NCBI GenBank assembly: GCA_031254225.1
Contig: JAIRUU010000063.1
Span: 1 to 21,639, forward strand
Source of the DNA: Candidatus Elusimicrobium euhamitermitis
Lineage (GTDB): Bacteria; Elusimicrobiota; Elusimicrobia; Elusimicrobiales; Elusimicrobiaceae
Length of the DNA stretch: 21,639 nucleotides
Direction: 5' to 3'
Shown: positions 19,372 through 21,639 of the stretch, piece by piece
How the letters are laid out: every line of letters starts with the position of its first letter
How positions within the stretch are numbered: the first letter of the stretch is position 1
The notes under the pieces: model-generated
What the model saw: only the letters and a program-made list of their open reading frames with translations
Told to the model about the DNA's origin: nothing
The model's database searches: none
Made by a program: the position numbers and the translations under genes

Positions 19372-21639
19372 ATGTTTTTCTATGCGGATTTGCACATCCA
19401 CTCAAAATATTCGCGCGCGACAAGCAAAAGCTGTAATTTGGAAGAGCTTGCCGTATGGGCCCAAAAGAAAGGGCTGACGCTCATATCAACCGGCGATTTT
19501 ACCCACCCGGCGTGGTTTAACGAAATAAAAGAAAAACTTGTCCCCGCCGGCGCCGGCGTTTACAAGCTGAGGGACGACATTGAACGGCAAGTCCTCAAAA
19601 GCAACCAGCCCGTAAGATTTTTGCTGTCCGTTGAAATTTCAACCATATATAAAAAAAGCGAAAAAACAAGAAAAGTCCACCACGTCGTATTTGTCCCTGA
19701 TTTCAAAAGCGCTGAAAACCTGCGGCAAAAACTTTCCGCGATAGGCAATATATCTTCCGACGGCCGCCCGATACTCGGGCTGGATTCAAGAAATCTGCTT
19801 GAAACAGTTTTAGAGTCCGGCGAAGGCTCGTACATAATTCCGGCGCATATATGGACGCCGTGGTTTTCCGTTTTAGGCTCCCGCTCCGGTTTTGATTCCA
19901 TAAAAGAGTGTTACGGGGACCTTGCGAATCATATTTTCGCGGTGGAAACGGGTTTGTCGTCTGATCCGGAAATGAACTGGCGCGTCTCGTCTCTGGACAA
20001 ATACAGACTGGTGTCAAATTCCGACGCTCATTCCCCCTCCAAACTCGCGCGCGAAGCCACTGTTTTTGATACGGAGCCAGATTATTTCTCCGTCAGCAAA
20101 GCGCTGCAGACAGGCAAAGGCTACGTCGGCACGGTGGAATTTTTCCCCGAGGAAGGAAAATACCATGAAGACGGGCATAGGAAATGTAATGTCTGCCTGA
20201 GCCCGGAAGAAACAAAAAAACTTAACAACATTTGCCCCGTATGCGGCAAACCGCTGACAATAGGCGTGATGCACAGGGTTAACGAACTGGCTGACCGCAA
20301 AGAGAAAAATTTGATAATCCCGCCGAACGCCGGAAAAGCTTTCAGCCTTGTGCCTTTAGAGGAAATTCTTTCGGAAATTATGCAGGTAGGAGTTGCCAGC
20401 AATGCGGTAACCAATACGTATGAAAATTTAATAGAAAAATTAGGTCCTGAGCTGTCTATATTAAGAGATATCCCCGTGGAAGAAATATCAAAACGTCATT
20501 CTTCGCTCCTGGGGGAGGCAATATCGCGGTTAAGACAAGGCAAAGTTATAAGACATGCGGGCTATGACGGCGAATACGGGGCAATAAAATTATTTGAACA
20601 GCGAGAACTGGAAAATACTAATCTGATGTTTGATATGCCGCTGCGTACAAAACCGGCGAAAAATGAGAAAAAGCCTGTCCCCCCGCCTAAAAAAAATATA
20701 TCTGAACCGGATTATCCAAGCCGCACTTTTGATACTCCCCCCGCGCCGAAAAATGCAATATTGTCCGGACTTGACGAATATCAGTTGAGCGTAGTAAAAA
20801 ACGCGCAGAAGCAGCTTTTAATAATAGCGGGGCCCGGTTCCGGAAAGACTACGGTGCTGACAAAACGCCTGGCTTATATGATTTCAGAAAATAATATTCC
20901 GGCAGAAAATTGCCTTGCCGTAACTTTTACGCACAGAGCAGCGGGCGAAATGCTGGAGCGGCTTAAACTGCTGCTGCCTGAAAAATATTTAAATATCAGA
21001 GTCCATACTTTTCATTCATTGTGTTTTTCAATTTTAAAGGAAAACGCCGATAATGCTGGTCTGAGCGAAGATTTCAGAGTGGCAAGCAAAGAAGAAATAA
21101 ATTTGTCCAAATCTGATAACACGCTGAGTTTTGACGATTTGATAATTCTCACATTAAAACTGCTGGCCGAAAATCCCGATATCGCCGAAGCTTACCAAAA
21201 CCGCTTCAAGTATATTTCCGTGGACGAATATCAGGACATTGACGAAAACCAGTACAAGTTAATCAGACTGCTGGCCTCCTCCGGCGGAAATTTGTGCGTT
21301 ATAGGGGACCCAAATCAGGCAATTTACGGTTTCAGGGGAGGCGATTCAAAATTTTTCAACAACTTTACAAAAGATTATCCCGACGCGGAAACAGTTAATT
21401 TAAAAAATAATTATCGTTCAACCGGAACTATCGTCAACGCTTCAAACCAGATAGTTGACTCATTCAACATAACCGCAAAATATAACAAGCCTCACGAAAA
21501 AATTATTATACACGCCGCTCCTACTGACAAAGCCGAAGCGGAATTTGTGGTAAGCTCTATAGAAAACCTGCTCGGCGGGCACAGTTTTTTTTCAATAGAC
21601 ACAAACAGGTCCGCGGGGGAAGAGGCTGATTTTTCGTTC
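19372..21639 (+). CDS. Endonuclease Q-like PHP nuclease fused to UvrD/PcrA-type helicase (3' truncated by window)
   Basis: The frame is open for 756 codons to the window end. Residues 1-410 match endonuclease Q (TIGR00375-type PHP protein), which nicks DNA 5' to deaminated bases. Metal-site motifs: DLHIHS (H8, H10), GDFTHP (D42, H45), VEIS (E88), H103/H104, PAHIW (H159), SDAHS (D218, H220). A Cys4 zinc site uses C272, C275, C288, C291. The C-terminal EndoQ motif GYDGEYG is at 397-403. A Pro/Lys-rich linker (about 424-462) leads to an SF1A helicase: Q471 of the Q motif, Walker A AGPGSGKTT (486-494), TFTHRAA, HTFHS (545-549), FDDLI, Walker B VDEYQD (D618, E619), GDPNQAIYGFRGG (645-657), NYRST (680-684). 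Region 1B is very short. Motifs V-VI lie beyond the window. Start has GAGG seven bases upstream. The role is inferred as repair of deaminated DNA. Confidence 0.88.
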   Translation, partial: MFFYADLHIHSKYSRATSKSCNLEELAVWAQKKGLTLISTGDFTHPAWFNEIKEKLVPAGAGVYKLRDDIERQVLKSNQPVRFLLSVEISTIYKKSEKTRKVHHVVFVPDFKSAENLRQKLSAIGNISSDGRPILGLDSRNLLETVLESGEGSYIIPAHIWTPWFSVLGSRSGFDSIKECYGDLANHIFAVETGLSSDPEMNWRVSSLDKYRLVSNSDAHSPSKLAREATVFDTEPDYFSVSKALQTGKGYVGTVEFFPEEGKYHEDGHRKCNVCLSPEETKKLNNICPVCGKPLTIGVMHRVNELADRKEKNLIIPPNAGKAFSLVPLEEILSEIMQVGVASNAVTNTYENLIEKLGPELSILRDIPVEEISKRHSSLLGEAISRLRQGKVIRHAGYDGEYGAIKLFEQRELENTNLMFDMPLRTKPAKNEKKPVPPPKKNISEPDYPSRTFDTPPAPKNAILSGLDEYQLSVVKNAQKQLLIIAGPGSGKTTVLTKRLAYMISENNIPAENCLAVTFTHRAAGEMLERLKLLLPEKYLNIRVHTFHSLCFSILKENADNAGLSEDFRVASKEEINLSKSDNTLSFDDLIILTLKLLAENPDIAEAYQNRFKYISVDEYQDIDENQYKLIRLLASSGGNLCVIGDPNQAIYGFRGGDSKFFNNFTKDYPDAETVNLKNNYRSTGTIVNASNQIVDSFNITAKYNKPHEKIIIHAAPTDKAEAEFVVSSIENLLGGHSFFSIDTNRSAGEEADFSF

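Noticed and set aside
20014..20414. Two overlapping minus-strand frames inside the EndoQ part
   Set aside because: They are antisense to conserved PHP and zinc-site codons and show no recognisable protein features.
1..21639. CRISPR array, insertion sequence or phage genes
   Set aside because: No regularly spaced direct repeats, no transposase or integrase frame and no phage structural gene were found on either strand.

Overview
The window looks like ordinary chromosome from a Gram-negative-type bacterium, most plausibly an Elusimicrobiota member (Elusimicrobium-like). This rests on the overall gene style, on a pilin-like protein with a class III leader and scattered cysteines in its C-terminal half, on moderate GC with many A/T homopolymers, and on tRNA genes that do not encode CCA. 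The phylum is an inference, not a proof. I see no transposase, phage gene, plasmid gene or CRISPR array.

Layout. 1-651 (+): 3' end of a NupC-type nucleoside transporter. 652-1096: a short RNA region with a CAT-anticodon tRNA (probably Ile2), about 190 bases of back-to-back hairpins ending in an exact 18-base copy of that tRNA's 3' end, a terminator, and tRNA-Pro(TGG). 1097-3771 (+): a C39-like papain-fold protein whose stop codon overlaps the start of a lipoprotein family 5 solute-binding protein. 3772-3971: a possible truB N-terminal scrap and a strong bidirectional terminator. 3972-5486 (-): hybrid histidine kinase/receiver. 5597-9412 (-): a very large DUF2339 polytopic membrane protein. 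9504-13402 (-): a two-gene operon of a MarR regulator and a three-module lysophospholipid flippase/acyltransferase/acyl-ACP synthetase, behind a near-consensus promoter. 13562-15793 (+): Cache-like sensor, degenerate GGDEF and intact EAL, predicted to degrade c-di-GMP. 15983-16522 (+): pilin-like protein. 16559-19198 (-): P2-type (Ca2+-like) ATPase. 19372 to the window end (+): a large open frame, cut by the window edge, that joins an endonuclease Q-like PHP nuclease with its Cys4 zinc site and C-terminal domain to a UvrD/PcrA-family SF1 helicase.

How they fit together. Most genes are single housekeeping, envelope or signalling units rather than one pathway. The kinase, the EAL protein and the MarR/acyltransferase pair suggest sensing and envelope-lipid turnover. 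The two most notable items are the endonuclease Q-UvrD fusion, which predicts a one-polypeptide repair machine for deaminated bases, and the hairpin-rich tRNA-3'-end duplication at 734-955.
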